From CAZGSV01 sp964528605 (GTDB taxonomy: Bacteria > Armatimonadota > Zipacnadia > CAZGSV01): a stretch of DNA of 55,752 nucleotides. Under the pieces are notes generated by a model, which saw nothing but the letters and a program-made list of their open reading frames with translations, was not told the DNA's origin and did not search any database. The position numbers were made by a program, and so were the translations under genes. Positions 26,503-35,907 of this stretch are shown in pieces (position 1 is the first letter of the stretch; each line of letters starts with the position of its first letter). Location of the stretch: contig CAZGSV010000012.1 in the NCBI GenBank assembly GCA_964528605.1, positions 1-55,752 of the forward strand. The letters run 5' to 3'.

Positions 26503-26863
26503 TGCGCGCCATCACTACTATGACGCTTCCCAACGCCCAAAGGTAAGAGAGTCCGCGGAAATGCCCGCGCGGTAACGCCGAAAAGCGCGCCAGGGCGTCC
26601 CTCCGTACCCCAAACACTCAGCCTTGACCCCGCCAACGGCGGGGCCGGGCGCAGAACGTCCGGTCGTGCCTTAGGCAGATCCGCCTCAGGCGGACAGCGA
26701 CGCCCTCCTGAGGCGGGCAGACCGGACCCTACAGCCCTGGCCGTCCGACGCCCGGTGTTTCCAACAGAGCAACGGCGCCTCCGTTCCTAGCCCGTCCACC
26801 GATGGTGGTTCGGTTGCCGACCGTGGAGCGTTTTGGCTACCATAACATCGGCTCCCATCAACG
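26503..26863. other. Intergenic region with hairpin repeats
   Basis: No gene seen. 26628-26663 is a 36-bp segment starting with the hairpin CCCCGCC-AAC-GGCGGGG. It occurs exactly, inverted, at 55208-55243. Another hairpin-like stretch (CCGCCTCAGGCGG) lies near 26680. The divergent promoters of the sulfatase and CBM9-like genes must lie here, but none stands out. Confidence 0.6.
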
Positions 26864-28354
26864 ATGCCCCAGCCCAACCTCCTCTTCATCTACACCGACG
26901 AGCAGGCGGCCAGCACCATGGCCGCCTATGGCAACAATCTCATCGAGACCCCCAACCTAGACCGGCTCGCCCGCCGGAGCGTCGTCTTCACCCAAGCGTT
27001 CGTATCGCAGGCCGTGTGCAGCCCCTCTCGCTCCTCGATTCTGACCGGCCTCTACCCCCACGCAAGCGGCTGCACCGAGAACAACATCCTCCTGCCTGAG
27101 CACGTCAAGTGTCTGCCTGAACTGGCAGACTTCTCTGGCTATCGCAGCGGCCACTTCGGCAAATGGCACCTAGGGGACGAGATCTTTCCCCAACACGGCT
27201 TCCACGAATGGATCAGCACCGAGGGTTACCGCAACCACTACCGGCCTGCACGGGACCGGAACGCTCACCCCACCTACTACTACTGGCTCGTCGAGCGCGG
27301 CTTCCACCCCCAGGAAGGCTCCGACGGATTCCAGGCCTTCAGCAGGGACTTCTGTGCCCGGCTGCCCGAGGAATTCGGCAAGCCCGCCTATCTGGCTTCG
27401 GAGGCCAGTCGCTTCATTCGCGAGCACCAGAACCGTCCCTTCATCCTATACGTGAACTTCCTGGAGCCGCACATGCCCTTCTTCGGCCCGCGCGACCACC
27501 AGTACCATCCCGCGAGGGTGCCGCTGCCCCCAAACTTCCACGCCTTACCGGGACCGGAGCAGCCGCTCAAACTACGCCTGGCTGTGCACTATCATCGTAA
27601 ACATGGCACCAGCGGCCTGCCCCTCGCCAGCGAGGCGGACTGGCGCCGCCTGATCGCCAACTACTGGGGCTTGTGCAGCCTAGTGGACACCCACGTCGGG
27701 CGTATCTTGGACACCCTGGCGGAGTGCGGCCTCCAAGAGAGCACCATCGTGGTCTTCACCAGCGATCACGGCGACATGATGGGCAGCCACGGCCTGGTGG
27801 CCAAGTGCACGCAGTACCAGGAGGCGGTACGGGTGCCACTGCTGCTGCGGGTGCCCGGGCTCAAGGGCGGTCCCAGACCCGTCACCTGCCCCGTCAGCCA
27901 ACTCGACCTGGTACCGACGTTGCTCGACCTTCTGGGTCAGCCGCTCCCCTCTCACCTGCAAGGCCGCAGTTGGCGCCCGGGCCTGCAGGGGGACAGCCCC
28001 TTCCCCGAGGGCGACGTTCTCATCGAGTGGAACGGGCCCAACAGCGGCATGGGAGATCTAGTTGGCAGATCCACTCTCCAGGAGACCGGTATGGAGATGG
28101 CCTCGGTCGAAGCAGCCCTGGCTTCGATCACTGACCCGGTGCGCACCATCGTCACTCGCGAGGGGTGGAAACTTAACTGCAGCCCGCTGGGCGAGCACGA
28201 ACTGTACAACCTTCACCAGGATCCGGGGGAAATGCGCAACCTCATTCGCGACCCCGGTGCCCGCACCCTCATCCAGGACCTGTACCACCGCATCCTAGCC
28301 TGGCAGAGCCGGGTGGACGATCCTGCGGACCTAAGCAAGTGCCGCTTCCCCTAG
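26864..28354 (+). CDS. Type I sulfatase (Cys-type), arylsulfatase A-like
   Basis: A 496-residue alkaline-phosphatase-fold sulfatase. The formylglycine site is Cys52 in VCSPSRSSILTG. The N-terminal calcium-site Asp is in LLFIYTDEQ (one acidic residue fewer than the usual DD pair), and FGKWHLG and TSDHGDMMGSHG provide the other active-site Lys/His/Asp residues. There is no signal peptide, so it acts in the cytoplasm unless the start is further upstream. The next gene on the same strand is the maturase expected to oxidise Cys52. The C-terminal EHELYNLHQDPGEMRNL is typical of polysaccharide sulfatases. The sulfated substrate is not readable. Confidence 0.9.
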   Translation: MPQPNLLFIYTDEQAASTMAAYGNNLIETPNLDRLARRSVVFTQAFVSQAVCSPSRSSILTGLYPHASGCTENNILLPEHVKCLPELADFSGYRSGHFGKWHLGDEIFPQHGFHEWISTEGYRNHYRPARDRNAHPTYYYWLVERGFHPQEGSDGFQAFSRDFCARLPEEFGKPAYLASEASRFIREHQNRPFILYVNFLEPHMPFFGPRDHQYHPARVPLPPNFHALPGPEQPLKLRLAVHYHRKHGTSGLPLASEADWRRLIANYWGLCSLVDTHVGRILDTLAECGLQESTIVVFTSDHGDMMGSHGLVAKCTQYQEAVRVPLLLRVPGLKGGPRPVTCPVSQLDLVPTLLDLLGQPLPSHLQGRSWRPGLQGDSPFPEGDVLIEWNGPNSGMGDLVGRSTLQETGMEMASVEAALASITDPVRTIVTREGWKLNCSPLGEHELYNLHQDPGEMRNLIRDPGARTLIQDLYHRILAWQSRVDDPADLSKCRFP

Positions 28355-28476
28355 CGCGGGACGGCGATTGGAGCACGCTCTCTCACCGTGTCACGGAAAC
28401 GCTGCATTAGAGGAGTATGCCGCTCAACAGGGCGGAGTGCGCCGGCGCGCGACGCTAGCCGGGGGGGCCTCCGCGC

Positions 28477-29559
28477 TTGAGTAGTACCGCCGTCCCGAAC
28501 ACGCTCAGCATCTTGGCCAAACCGGTGTCGGCCGCCTGCAATCTTGCGTGTGACTATTGCTTCTACCGTCCGCGCAGCGTCCCCTACTCTCCCCCGTACA
28601 TGATGAGCCAGGACACCCTGGCGGCGCTACTCAAACAATACATGCCGTTGGCAGAGGTGGCAGCCATCTGTTGGCAGGGGGGTGAACCGCTGCTGGCGGG
28701 CGTGGACTTCTACCGGGGCGTGGTCGAACTGGAGGCGCGCTACGGACGCGCGGGACAGCGGGTGGCCAACGCCGTCCAGACCAACGCCCTCTTGCTCAAC
28801 CGCGAGTTCGCCCGCCTCTTCGCCGAATACCAGTTCGCCGTGGGCGTTAGCCTCGACGGCCCCGCCGACCTCCACGACTTGCACCGCGGAGCCGGCACTC
28901 ACGGCCAGGTCATGCACGGGGTGCGGTTGCTGCAGCAGGCCGGTGTCGCGCTCAACGCGTTGTGCGCAGTCACTAGAGACAGCCAGGGCCGCGGCCGGGA
29001 AATCTATCATTCCCTCATCGAGCAGGGGTTCGAGTACCTTCAGTTCATACCCGTCGTTGAGTTCGGGCCCGATGGCAAGCCGCTGCCCTTTACTGTCGAA
29101 CCGGAGGGCTTTGGCGACTTCCTGTGCGAAGTGTTCGACGCCTGGCTGGCGCAGGGAGCGGGGCGGGTGGCGGTGAGGAACTTCGAAAGCATACTGGCGC
29201 GCTACCTCGGCGCAGAACCATCCGAGTGCGTCCTCAAGAAGCGCTGCGGCGACTACGTCGTGGTCGAGCACAATGGGGATGTCTATCCCTGCGATTTTTA
29301 CGTGCGCCCCAAGTTGTGCCTGGGCAATCTCGTCAGCCGGCCATTGACCGAGGCACTGCGCGGCTTGCGACCCTTCGCTGACGCCAAGCTACGACTCAGC
29401 CCCACATGTGGGGAGTGCCAGTGGCTATGGGTCTGCAATGGTGGGTGCCCGCGGCGGCGCCAAAGCGTAGACTACCTCTGCGCCGGCCTCCGGCGTTTCC
29501 TAGCCCACGGCAACGGTGAGTTGCGTAGGCTCGCCTCCCTGGTGCGGGCAACGCTGTGA
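28477..29559 (+). CDS. Anaerobic sulfatase-maturating radical SAM enzyme (anSME)
   Basis: 360 residues from TTG 28477. The radical-SAM cluster is Cys21-x3-Cys25-x2-Cys28 (CNLACDYCFY), followed by the WQGGEPLL and VSLDGP motifs. The C-terminal SPASM/twitch cysteines appear as CVLKKRC, VYPCDFYV and CGECQWLWVCNGGCPRR, enough for the two auxiliary [4Fe-4S] clusters. anSMEs convert the Cys or Ser of the CxPxR motif to formylglycine without oxygen. Lying between two Cys-type sulfatases, it very probably activates both. It implies an anaerobic or microaerobic lifestyle. Confidence 0.93.
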   Translation: MSSTAVPNTLSILAKPVSAACNLACDYCFYRPRSVPYSPPYMMSQDTLAALLKQYMPLAEVAAICWQGGEPLLAGVDFYRGVVELEARYGRAGQRVANAVQTNALLLNREFARLFAEYQFAVGVSLDGPADLHDLHRGAGTHGQVMHGVRLLQQAGVALNALCAVTRDSQGRGREIYHSLIEQGFEYLQFIPVVEFGPDGKPLPFTVEPEGFGDFLCEVFDAWLAQGAGRVAVRNFESILARYLGAEPSECVLKKRCGDYVVVEHNGDVYPCDFYVRPKLCLGNLVSRPLTEALRGLRPFADAKLRLSPTCGECQWLWVCNGGCPRRRQSVDYLCAGLRRFLAHGNGELRRLASLVRATL

Positions 29560-29623
29560 CCGGTCCGGTGCCGTGCGCGCTCCCGGCGGCGCCGCGTGGA
29601 GTCTGAGCAGGAAGGAGTTCAGA

Positions 29624-30967
29624 ATGGCAGAATCGCGTGAGGCACTTCGCCCGAACATCCTCCTTTTCATCTGCCACGACCTCGGTCGGCGCCTCGGGTG
29701 CTACCGGCAGGATGTGCATACGCCCAACATAGACTCCCTTGCCGCCAAGGGCGTGATTTTCACCAACCATTTCTGCACCGCCGCCCAGTGCTCTCCCAGC
29801 CGAGGCAGCATCCTCACCGGCCGCTTCCCGCACAACAACGGGCTCATGGGCCTGGCCCACATCGGTTGGGAGTTGCACCAGGACCAGAAGACGCTCCCTA
29901 TGTACTTGAATGAGGTGGGCTACTCCACCCACCTGTTCGGGTTGCAGCACGAATCCGCCGACCCCCATCGGCTGGGCTATCAACATGTCCACCTTCACCA
30001 GGGCTCCGGGGCCGCTCGCCTAGCCGCTCAAGACGTGAGCGCTTTCCTGCATCAGGTCCCTGAGGGTACCGGGCAGCCGTTCTTCGCCAATGTCGGCACC
30101 CAAGAGCCCCACCGGCCCTACCAGCGTCCAGACTATCCGAGGGATGACACGACGCGCCTCCGGCCACTCCCCTACCTACCCGACAACCCCGGCATCCGCG
30201 AAGACCTCGCCGGGCTGAACGGGCTCATCTGGGCGGTGGACGAAGCCGTTGGGCACCTTGCCGGTGCATTGGAGGAGACCGGCCTGGCCGAGAACACCCT
30301 ATTCATCTTCACCACTGACCACGGCATCGCCATGCCGCGCGCCAAAGGCACTTGCTATGACCCCGGAATCGAGGCCGCGCTCATCATGTACCTCCCCGGC
30401 CGGCTCGACGGTGGGGTCGCAGTCAGCGAACTGCTCAGTAATGTTGACCTGCTCCCCACACTGCTGGAGACGGCGGGCTGCCCCATTCCCGACAACCTCG
30501 ACGGACGGAGTTTCCTGCCCGTCCTAACCGGAAAGCCATTTGCGCCCCGCGAGCACGTCTTTGTGGAGATGACCTGGCACGACAAGTACAACCCCATGCG
30601 CGGCGTGCGGACTGAGCGCTGCAAGTACATTCTCAACTTCGGTGACCGGCCGCTGGTCTTTCTGCCTCTCGACATCTACCGAGGCCGAGCGGGCGAGGAG
30701 GTGCGCGACGAGTACTATGCGTCTTCCCGTCCCCAGGAGGAACTCTACGACCTGACGGCCGATCCGCTCGAGCAGCATAACCTGGCTCAGGCGTCACCAT
30801 ATCGGGGCCTGCTCGAGGAACTACGCGCGCGCGTGCAACAGTGGATGCAAGAGAGCGACGACCCCCTGCTCCGCGGCCCGGTCGCGCCCACGCCCGCGCA
30901 GGCTGAGCGCCTCGCCAAAGGCGAGCCCAACGACTGGCCCCGGGCTCATCCTTGCGACCGAGGCTAG
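29624..30967 (+). CDS. Type I sulfatase (Cys-type), N-sulfoglucosamine-sulfohydrolase-like
   Basis: 447 residues from ATG 29624, which has GGAAGGAG upstream; an upstream in-frame start at 29516 is rejected. The active-site Cys56 lies in QCSPSRGSILTG, the metal site begins at ICHDLG, and TTDHGIAMPRAKGTCYD supplies the second metal-binding block. The HDLG opening and the overall order resemble sulfamidase-type (heparan N-sulfatase) enzymes, but specificity is uncertain. There is no signal peptide. It is the third gene of the sulfatase-maturase-sulfatase cluster. The two sulfatases are only distantly similar, so they probably act on different linkages. Confidence 0.9.
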   Translation: MAESREALRPNILLFICHDLGRRLGCYRQDVHTPNIDSLAAKGVIFTNHFCTAAQCSPSRGSILTGRFPHNNGLMGLAHIGWELHQDQKTLPMYLNEVGYSTHLFGLQHESADPHRLGYQHVHLHQGSGAARLAAQDVSAFLHQVPEGTGQPFFANVGTQEPHRPYQRPDYPRDDTTRLRPLPYLPDNPGIREDLAGLNGLIWAVDEAVGHLAGALEETGLAENTLFIFTTDHGIAMPRAKGTCYDPGIEAALIMYLPGRLDGGVAVSELLSNVDLLPTLLETAGCPIPDNLDGRSFLPVLTGKPFAPREHVFVEMTWHDKYNPMRGVRTERCKYILNFGDRPLVFLPLDIYRGRAGEEVRDEYYASSRPQEELYDLTADPLEQHNLAQASPYRGLLEELRARVQQWMQESDDPLLRGPVAPTPAQAERLAKGEPNDWPRAHPCDRG

Positions 30968-31458
30968 CCTGCCCCTCGGCGCGCCCGACCGCTGCCGGCA
31001 TCTGCCCCCGCCTGCCCCCTTTGGTGAGGCTTTGCAGCCGAGCGCCACTCCCTTCGACGACTGCGCTTCTTCGGCGGGCGCATTGGTCTCCCGGATGAAC
31101 TCCGTCGCGAGCCCTTCTCCCACATCGGGCGTCAACGTCAGCGTGGCGCGGTCGAGGCAACACCTCCCCGCCGCCACGGCCCGGCGGATGCCGACGACCC
31201 CACGCGGCATCTCATCGGACGGCAATCTGGGATCGGCATGGGTCTCCTTCGCGCCTTTCTTCCGGAGCGTCCGCGCCGCGGTAGGCTCCTACGGCCGGGG
31301 GCGCAGTTGACACGCGTGCGCAGCAGGCGTACCTGGCAGCGCAAGCGGCTTCGCGCGCAGGGTGATTGAGGTGCAGGGAGGCAAAGGCGTGGGACTGCCA
31401 AGGGCGGGGAGGTGCGGTCTCGGGGCAGGGCACTCGCAGCACCATGAGGCATGGTTCC
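30968..31458. other. 491-bp intergenic region between convergent genes
   Basis: Lies between the end of the sulfatase gene and the end of the dCMP deaminase gene. Open frames exist on both strands but lack ribosome binding sites and protein-like composition. Short GC hairpins are present. No gene, RNA or clear terminator is recognised. Confidence 0.4.
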
Positions 31459-31965
31459 TCATTGGGTACTGCCAACGGGGTCTTGGTCGTTGTCGCGCGC
31501 CAGCTTCTCCCCGGCAATCCAGTCTTCAACTGCGAACCTTTGCGCGGTGCCATCCGGCCTCATTACCACCACGTACCTGATACCAGCATTGACGATCACC
31601 CGCTTGCAGAGCAGGCAGGGCTCCGTTCCTTCGACCACCTCACCGTCTGGACTCATTCCGACCAGGTAGAGTGTTCCGCCTACCATATCCGCTCGGGCAG
31701 CATGAATGACTGCATTCATCTCTGCATGGACTGACCTGCAGAGCTCGTACCGTTCGCCTCGAGGAACGTTGGCCTGCTCGCGAGGACATTCGTTCAGCTC
31801 GATGCAGTTAGGCGCTCCTCGTGGGGCGCCGGCGTAACCGGTACTGATGATCTGGTCTCTGTTGACAATCACCGCGCCATGGTTTCGCCGCAGACACGTC
31901 CCTCGCCGCGCTACTTCCCGCGCGATTCCCAGATAGTATTGGTCCTTCTCTGGCCGTTGACGCAT
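31459..31965 (-). CDS. Deoxycytidylate (dCMP) deaminase, ComEB-like
   Basis: A 168-residue zinc-dependent cytidine-deaminase-fold enzyme converting dCMP to dUMP for thymidylate synthesis. The zinc and catalytic motif is CRSVHAEMNAVIHAA (His-Ala-Glu) with TEPCLLCKR providing the two Cys. RNHGAVIVNRDQIISTGYAG is the family N-terminal block, and the insert with CIELNECPREQ is typical of the ComEB/dCMP deaminase group, which has a second zinc site. I start at ATG 31965 because the frame upstream enters dispersed repeat B and has no family similarity. Cytoplasmic. Confidence 0.9.
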   Translation of the reverse strand: MRQRPEKDQYYLGIAREVARRGTCLRRNHGAVIVNRDQIISTGYAGAPRGAPNCIELNECPREQANVPRGERYELCRSVHAEMNAVIHAARADMVGGTLYLVGMSPDGEVVEGTEPCLLCKRVIVNAGIRYVVVMRPDGTAQRFAVEDWIAGEKLARDNDQDPVGSTQ

Positions 31966-31970
31966 TGCTC

Positions 31971-32080
31971 GTGACCTGCCCCCATTTGTGCTGCCAGATG
32001 CTATGCGATACTGCCAGGGTACGCAACGCTGGCCGGCAGGCCCGCCACGGCCGGCAGGCGCAGCCTGACGGCCACGGTTG
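31971..32080. repeat. Dispersed intergenic repeat, copy B
   Basis: Begins GTGACCTGCCCCCATTTGTG, with the GATGCTATG and GGTACGCAACGCTGG blocks and a CGGCAGGCGCAGCCTGA tail close to copy A (5765-5880). It lies immediately upstream of the dCMP deaminase start. The remaining 343 bp to 32423 show no gene or recognised signal. Confidence 0.5.
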
Positions 32081-32423
32081 CACCGCTTCGGGAGCAGGCG
32101 GCTGGTCGCCCAAGGCGCTGCCCGGGCCCGATGAGGTAGGGGGCGCGTGCCCCTGCGGATGGTCAGCGGACTTGGGCGCGTGTGCTTGCGGCGCGGCCGA
32201 TGGTCACCAGCGGCGTCTCCCCCGGCAGGGGCCCGTTGTAGGCTGCTTGTGCTCGCGCGGGCGCACCTCCGCGTGTGTGATAGAATCCGCTCCGACGCTG
32301 CATCGCCGCCGGAAAGGGCCGTGGACCGCCCGAGGTAGGAATGGTCGTGCGCAGGACCGTTTGCAGGGCAGTTCGCCCCGCGGGTGGCGTGCGCAGCAAC
32401 GTTGAAGCCGCAGGAGGTGCGGG

Positions 32424-34961
32424 ATGAAGCATCGCCTTCTTGTCGCAATGGTGCTTGCCTGTGCGTTGACCGCGTCCGGCGCTGCGCTTGCCGCATTGCC
32501 CAAGATCCCGGACGTTAGGCTGCCCGAGCAACTGCCGGACGTCGGCAAACTGCTCGAGCAGGAGCCTCCGGTCACCACCGGCCTTCCCGACGCCCTTACC
32601 GAGGTGCCCCTTCTCGACGACTTCAACCCCCGGAGGCTCAGCCCTCTGTCCGAACTGCCTCGCGGGCCCGAGGGCGCCTTCTTTCTGGTTCCGGGCGTGT
32701 ACGAACTTGTCGCGCAGTCGTATTGCCTCAAGGCGGGAACTCACGCCCCCGGTGGCGGAGACGGATATCTCTACGCTCCCTTGGCAGGGCGCGAGGCGGA
32801 CTCAGTGCGCACCATCCTGAGGAATTCCGTCACCCATCCCGAGATTTCCCAGTGGCAGATCCAGGTGCTCCTCTGGGCCATCATCGCCCGCGCTAAGTTC
32901 GAAGACCTGTCTCCCCAACTCCAGGAAACCGCGCGGACGCTGCTGACGCCCGAGCAAGTCAAGAACCTGAACCGTTCGGCACTGGACGTGCTCCCGGAGA
33001 GCGTGAGGGACAAGGTGTTTGGCCGTCTGTCCCCGCTGCTGCGACAGGTCGCGGAAGCGGAGAACAGACTTCGGGATCTGCTCACGCAGACGGCCGCGCC
33101 CTTCGACGAACTTGAGAGGGCGGCGGTGCTCGTCGGGGACGCGCCGCCTGCGGAGGGCAGCCGGGAGGTAGCGCGGGGCCGCTGGTCCTACCATCCGGCC
33201 GGTTTCTTCGTGCGCTACCTGCCTCACTCGTACAGCGAGACGCAGGTCCAGGTCTACGCGCCCGTGCGCTTCCAGATCGAAGCGGACGAGCGCGGCCGCA
33301 TTACCGCCGTTAGCGACGAGCACGGAAACCGCATCGAGACCGAGTACGACGACAGCGTCGAGCCGCTTCAGGTGCCGTGGGACTCCGGTGTGCACGCCTA
33401 CGCCTTCCGCTCGCTCCGGTTCGTCGCACCCGGCCGCTCCAGCGCGGGAGAGACGATGTCCCGCTCTTGGGAAAGTGTGGGGTGGACGCTGGTCGGCGCG
33501 CCTTCCGCCTTGGTTCGCTCGGACCAGTTGGGGAGCCGGCTGTCCGATTTCAAGAACCGTTACGGGCAGGTCGTGGGACAAGACGAGCGCGCCCAGCAGT
33601 TGTTCGCTTTCACTGACCTCATGGCGCGCTACCAAGACGCGGTGAGGCACACAGAAGAACTTGAGGCACTCTTCAAGAACCTGCGTGAGCATATGGGCAG
33701 CCCGCCGATTGCCGAGGCGGACATTGCCGACCTAGTTGACCTCGCCCACTACGCCAGCGCGGTACGGGAGGCCAGCGGCCGCGACGCCGGCGGTCAGGAA
33801 CCGTGGGTGTCTGACCACTCCCTCCTGGCGTACGAGGCATGGCAGTCCTTGTTCGCCGACCTGGCCAGCGTCGGCCAAGGCGCGCAGTCGGCGCAGTTGT
33901 GGCAGGAGCCAACTGGTGGCGACGAGGAAGCGGTGGCGGTGCTGTTGGCCTACAATCCGCTAGCGGCGCAAGGGCTTCTGCCTGGAGACCTCATCCCGTA
34001 CATGACACTGGCCTGGGGAGGCTCGCCGGGCGGGTCGAAAAGCGGTTTTGGAGGCAAGCGCCGAGAGTTGCCTTGGTTCGACCCTTCGAAGCAGGTGGCC
34101 GTGCCGGGCAACACCTTGCGCCAGCTCCTCGGGCAATCCGGCCGTTCGCGTCCCTCCGCCGGCAAGGAGGCCATGCAGAAAGCGCAGAAAGTGATCGGCT
34201 GGCTGGGATACGGTAAGACGGGCGTTGACGTGATCACCGATCCCAAAGGCGCGCTTGCAGGCCAGATAGGATTTGGCATACCCGATCGCCTGTTCGGCTC
34301 CATCCTGGACTTCAACTTCTCGACCTGGGGAGAGGTGTGCCGCTCCATCGGCGGGGATCCGCCCCGGCCGGACTACCAGGCGTACGCGACTGCCGAACGC
34401 CCAGCCTTCACGCCGCTGCAGGCCGGGCCAAGCCTCCCCGCCGCTCGCGCCATCGCGCTCAACAGCCTCATGGAGGCCTCGCTCGACCTCATGTCCTCGC
34501 TGCGCGCCGCGCAGGTCTCCTACGACCGGTTTGGCGGTGCGGTCGAGGCGAACGACCTAACGTGGATTCCGCTGCAGGCGGCGGCGTACGTCTACTTCAA
34601 GAGGCAAGCAGGGGAGGCCATGGTCGCAGTGGCCGACAGACTCGACGCCGTGCTCCAGGTCCTTCGAGATGAAGGCATCCAGGACATTGCCGCCTCGGAA
34701 GAAGCGCTCCGCGCGTACCAGGAACGTCTCGCCACGCAGGGCTTCAGCGCGGAGGAGATTCAGGCCGCCGGTGTGCTTGGACTCACGGACAGTGAACTCG
34801 AGGCCTCAAGGCAAGAGCGCCTTGCCCTGGACGCCGCGGCAACGGCCGGCAGCCTGATGACGACCGCCGAGGAGACGACCTCCGGCCTGCGCGTCATCGG
34901 GGACTTGTGGACCTCCCTGCCGGCGCTAACGCCACCTTGGGAGGCTGCGGTCGGCCCGTGA
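32424..34961 (+). CDS. Large secreted protein of unknown function
   Basis: 845 residues, preceded by GGAGGTGCGGG. Residues 1-23 are a clean signal peptide (LLVAMVLACALTASGAALA). A block at about 86-165 (FFLVPGVYELVAQSYCLKAG, GDGYLYAPL, RNSVTHPEI, IQVLLWAIIARAKFEDL) reminds me of an unnamed family in several phyla. About residues 275-310 include an Rhs/YD-like strand pair (GRITAVSDEHGNRIETEYDD). Near 505-560 lies a Gly-rich stretch (LAWGGSPGGSKSGFGG). The C-terminal third is Ala/Glu-rich and helical. There are no enzymatic motifs and only a few cysteines. It stands alone on the plus strand. Confidence 0.8.
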   Translation: MKHRLLVAMVLACALTASGAALAALPKIPDVRLPEQLPDVGKLLEQEPPVTTGLPDALTEVPLLDDFNPRRLSPLSELPRGPEGAFFLVPGVYELVAQSYCLKAGTHAPGGGDGYLYAPLAGREADSVRTILRNSVTHPEISQWQIQVLLWAIIARAKFEDLSPQLQETARTLLTPEQVKNLNRSALDVLPESVRDKVFGRLSPLLRQVAEAENRLRDLLTQTAAPFDELERAAVLVGDAPPAEGSREVARGRWSYHPAGFFVRYLPHSYSETQVQVYAPVRFQIEADERGRITAVSDEHGNRIETEYDDSVEPLQVPWDSGVHAYAFRSLRFVAPGRSSAGETMSRSWESVGWTLVGAPSALVRSDQLGSRLSDFKNRYGQVVGQDERAQQLFAFTDLMARYQDAVRHTEELEALFKNLREHMGSPPIAEADIADLVDLAHYASAVREASGRDAGGQEPWVSDHSLLAYEAWQSLFADLASVGQGAQSAQLWQEPTGGDEEAVAVLLAYNPLAAQGLLPGDLIPYMTLAWGGSPGGSKSGFGGKRRELPWFDPSKQVAVPGNTLRQLLGQSGRSRPSAGKEAMQKAQKVIGWLGYGKTGVDVITDPKGALAGQIGFGIPDRLFGSILDFNFSTWGEVCRSIGGDPPRPDYQAYATAERPAFTPLQAGPSLPAARAIALNSLMEASLDLMSSLRAAQVSYDRFGGAVEANDLTWIPLQAAAYVYFKRQAGEAMVAVADRLDAVLQVLRDEGIQDIAASEEALRAYQERLATQGFSAEEIQAAGVLGLTDSELEASRQERLALDAAATAGSLMTTAEETTSGLRVIGDLWTSLPALTPPWEAAVGP

Positions 34962-35271
34962 GATGACGCGGGGTCGGCCCCGAGCGGCCGATATCGGTCG
35001 CACGTGATGCTGTGGACAGGGTCAGCGGCGAGGACCTGCCTCTGGCCATCAGCCGTCGGCTACCGGCGAGAGGCCCGGCCGAATCGCACTCAAGGCGGGT
35101 CTTCACCCCATCGAAGTCTTGATATACTTCGGGAGCCCCGACGACCAGAGAACTCTCAAGCTATCCTACGAGGGCCCGGGGCTTCCCAGACAGATCATCC
35201 CAGCCTCCGAGCTCTTCAGGGCGGCCCGACGCATGCCCGCGCGCCTGCCCCCCCCACATGCCACCTACCAC
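34962..35271. other. 310-bp intergenic region, possible coding relic
   Basis: No complete gene. On the plus strand around 35085-35240 one frame reads like ordinary protein (GLHPIEVLIYFGSPDDQRTL, SELFRAARRM), but it has no start or ribosome binding site and then runs into the antisense of the next gene. It may be a gene remnant. I do not recognise a family. Confidence 0.3.
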
Positions 35272-35754
35272 CTACTTCCCTCCCAGGCCGTGCTTGATCC
35301 CATTCAGCCTCACCAGATGCATCTTCTCCTGCCGGATGACCTCCTCCACCACCTTCTTGTCCTCCGCGCCCACCATATCCCGAATCTCGTAGAAGAAGAG
35401 CACCGAATCCCGCTCGAAACTCATCGCCGCGTCCAGCGCCGCTGCCGCATCCTTCGTCTCCTCCGCCACCCGCGCACCAACCCCCTCGTTCACGAACACG
35501 TGCGCATCCGCCAGCGCCCCCAGGTAGTCCTGATGCTCCCCCACATACTCCTCCGCCGGCTCGTACCGCTTCACGCCCTCCAGCAGCCGCCGAAAGTCGT
35601 CTATATGGTGCATCTCCTGCTTCGCCAAGTCGTCGAAGATCCCCCTCAACTTCGCGTCGCTCGTCTTCTCCAGTATCCCGCTGTAAAAGGCGTACCCGTT
35701 CCGCTCAATCCGCACTGCCATGTCCACTATCTCACTAGCCTGGAAGCGCAGCAT
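35272..35754 (-). CDS. Rubrerythrin/ferritin-like di-iron protein
   Basis: 160 residues from ATG 35754 (AAAGGAGAG upstream). A four-helix ferritin-like bundle carries paired metal-ligand motifs: Glu in VRIERNGYAFY, EMHHIDDF (ExxH), Glu in SFERDSVLFFYE, and the final RQEKMHLVRL (ExxH). It lacks the C-terminal rubredoxin domain of full rubrerythrin. Members reduce peroxide or sense and store iron in anaerobes. The gene stands alone, about 150 bp from the aldo/keto reductase on the same strand, with a GGTGCCAGGCACC palindrome (35843-35855) between them. Confidence 0.85.
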   Translation of the reverse strand: MLRFQASEIVDMAVRIERNGYAFYSGILEKTSDAKLRGIFDDLAKQEMHHIDDFRRLLEGVKRYEPAEEYVGEHQDYLGALADAHVFVNEGVGARVAEETKDAAAALDAAMSFERDSVLFFYEIRDMVGAEDKKVVEEVIRQEKMHLVRLNGIKHGLGGK

Positions 35755-35907
35755 CGCACTCTCTCCTTTCCCCTTGCCTACCATGGCAAAAACTATTCGC
35801 GCCCACCTCCACTGTCAACACCCACCCCCATACTTGGACATTCCGGTGCCAGGCACCAAACTGTCTAATTCGAACACCCAGGTGCCAGGCCCCGCCAGAG
35901 GCGGGGT

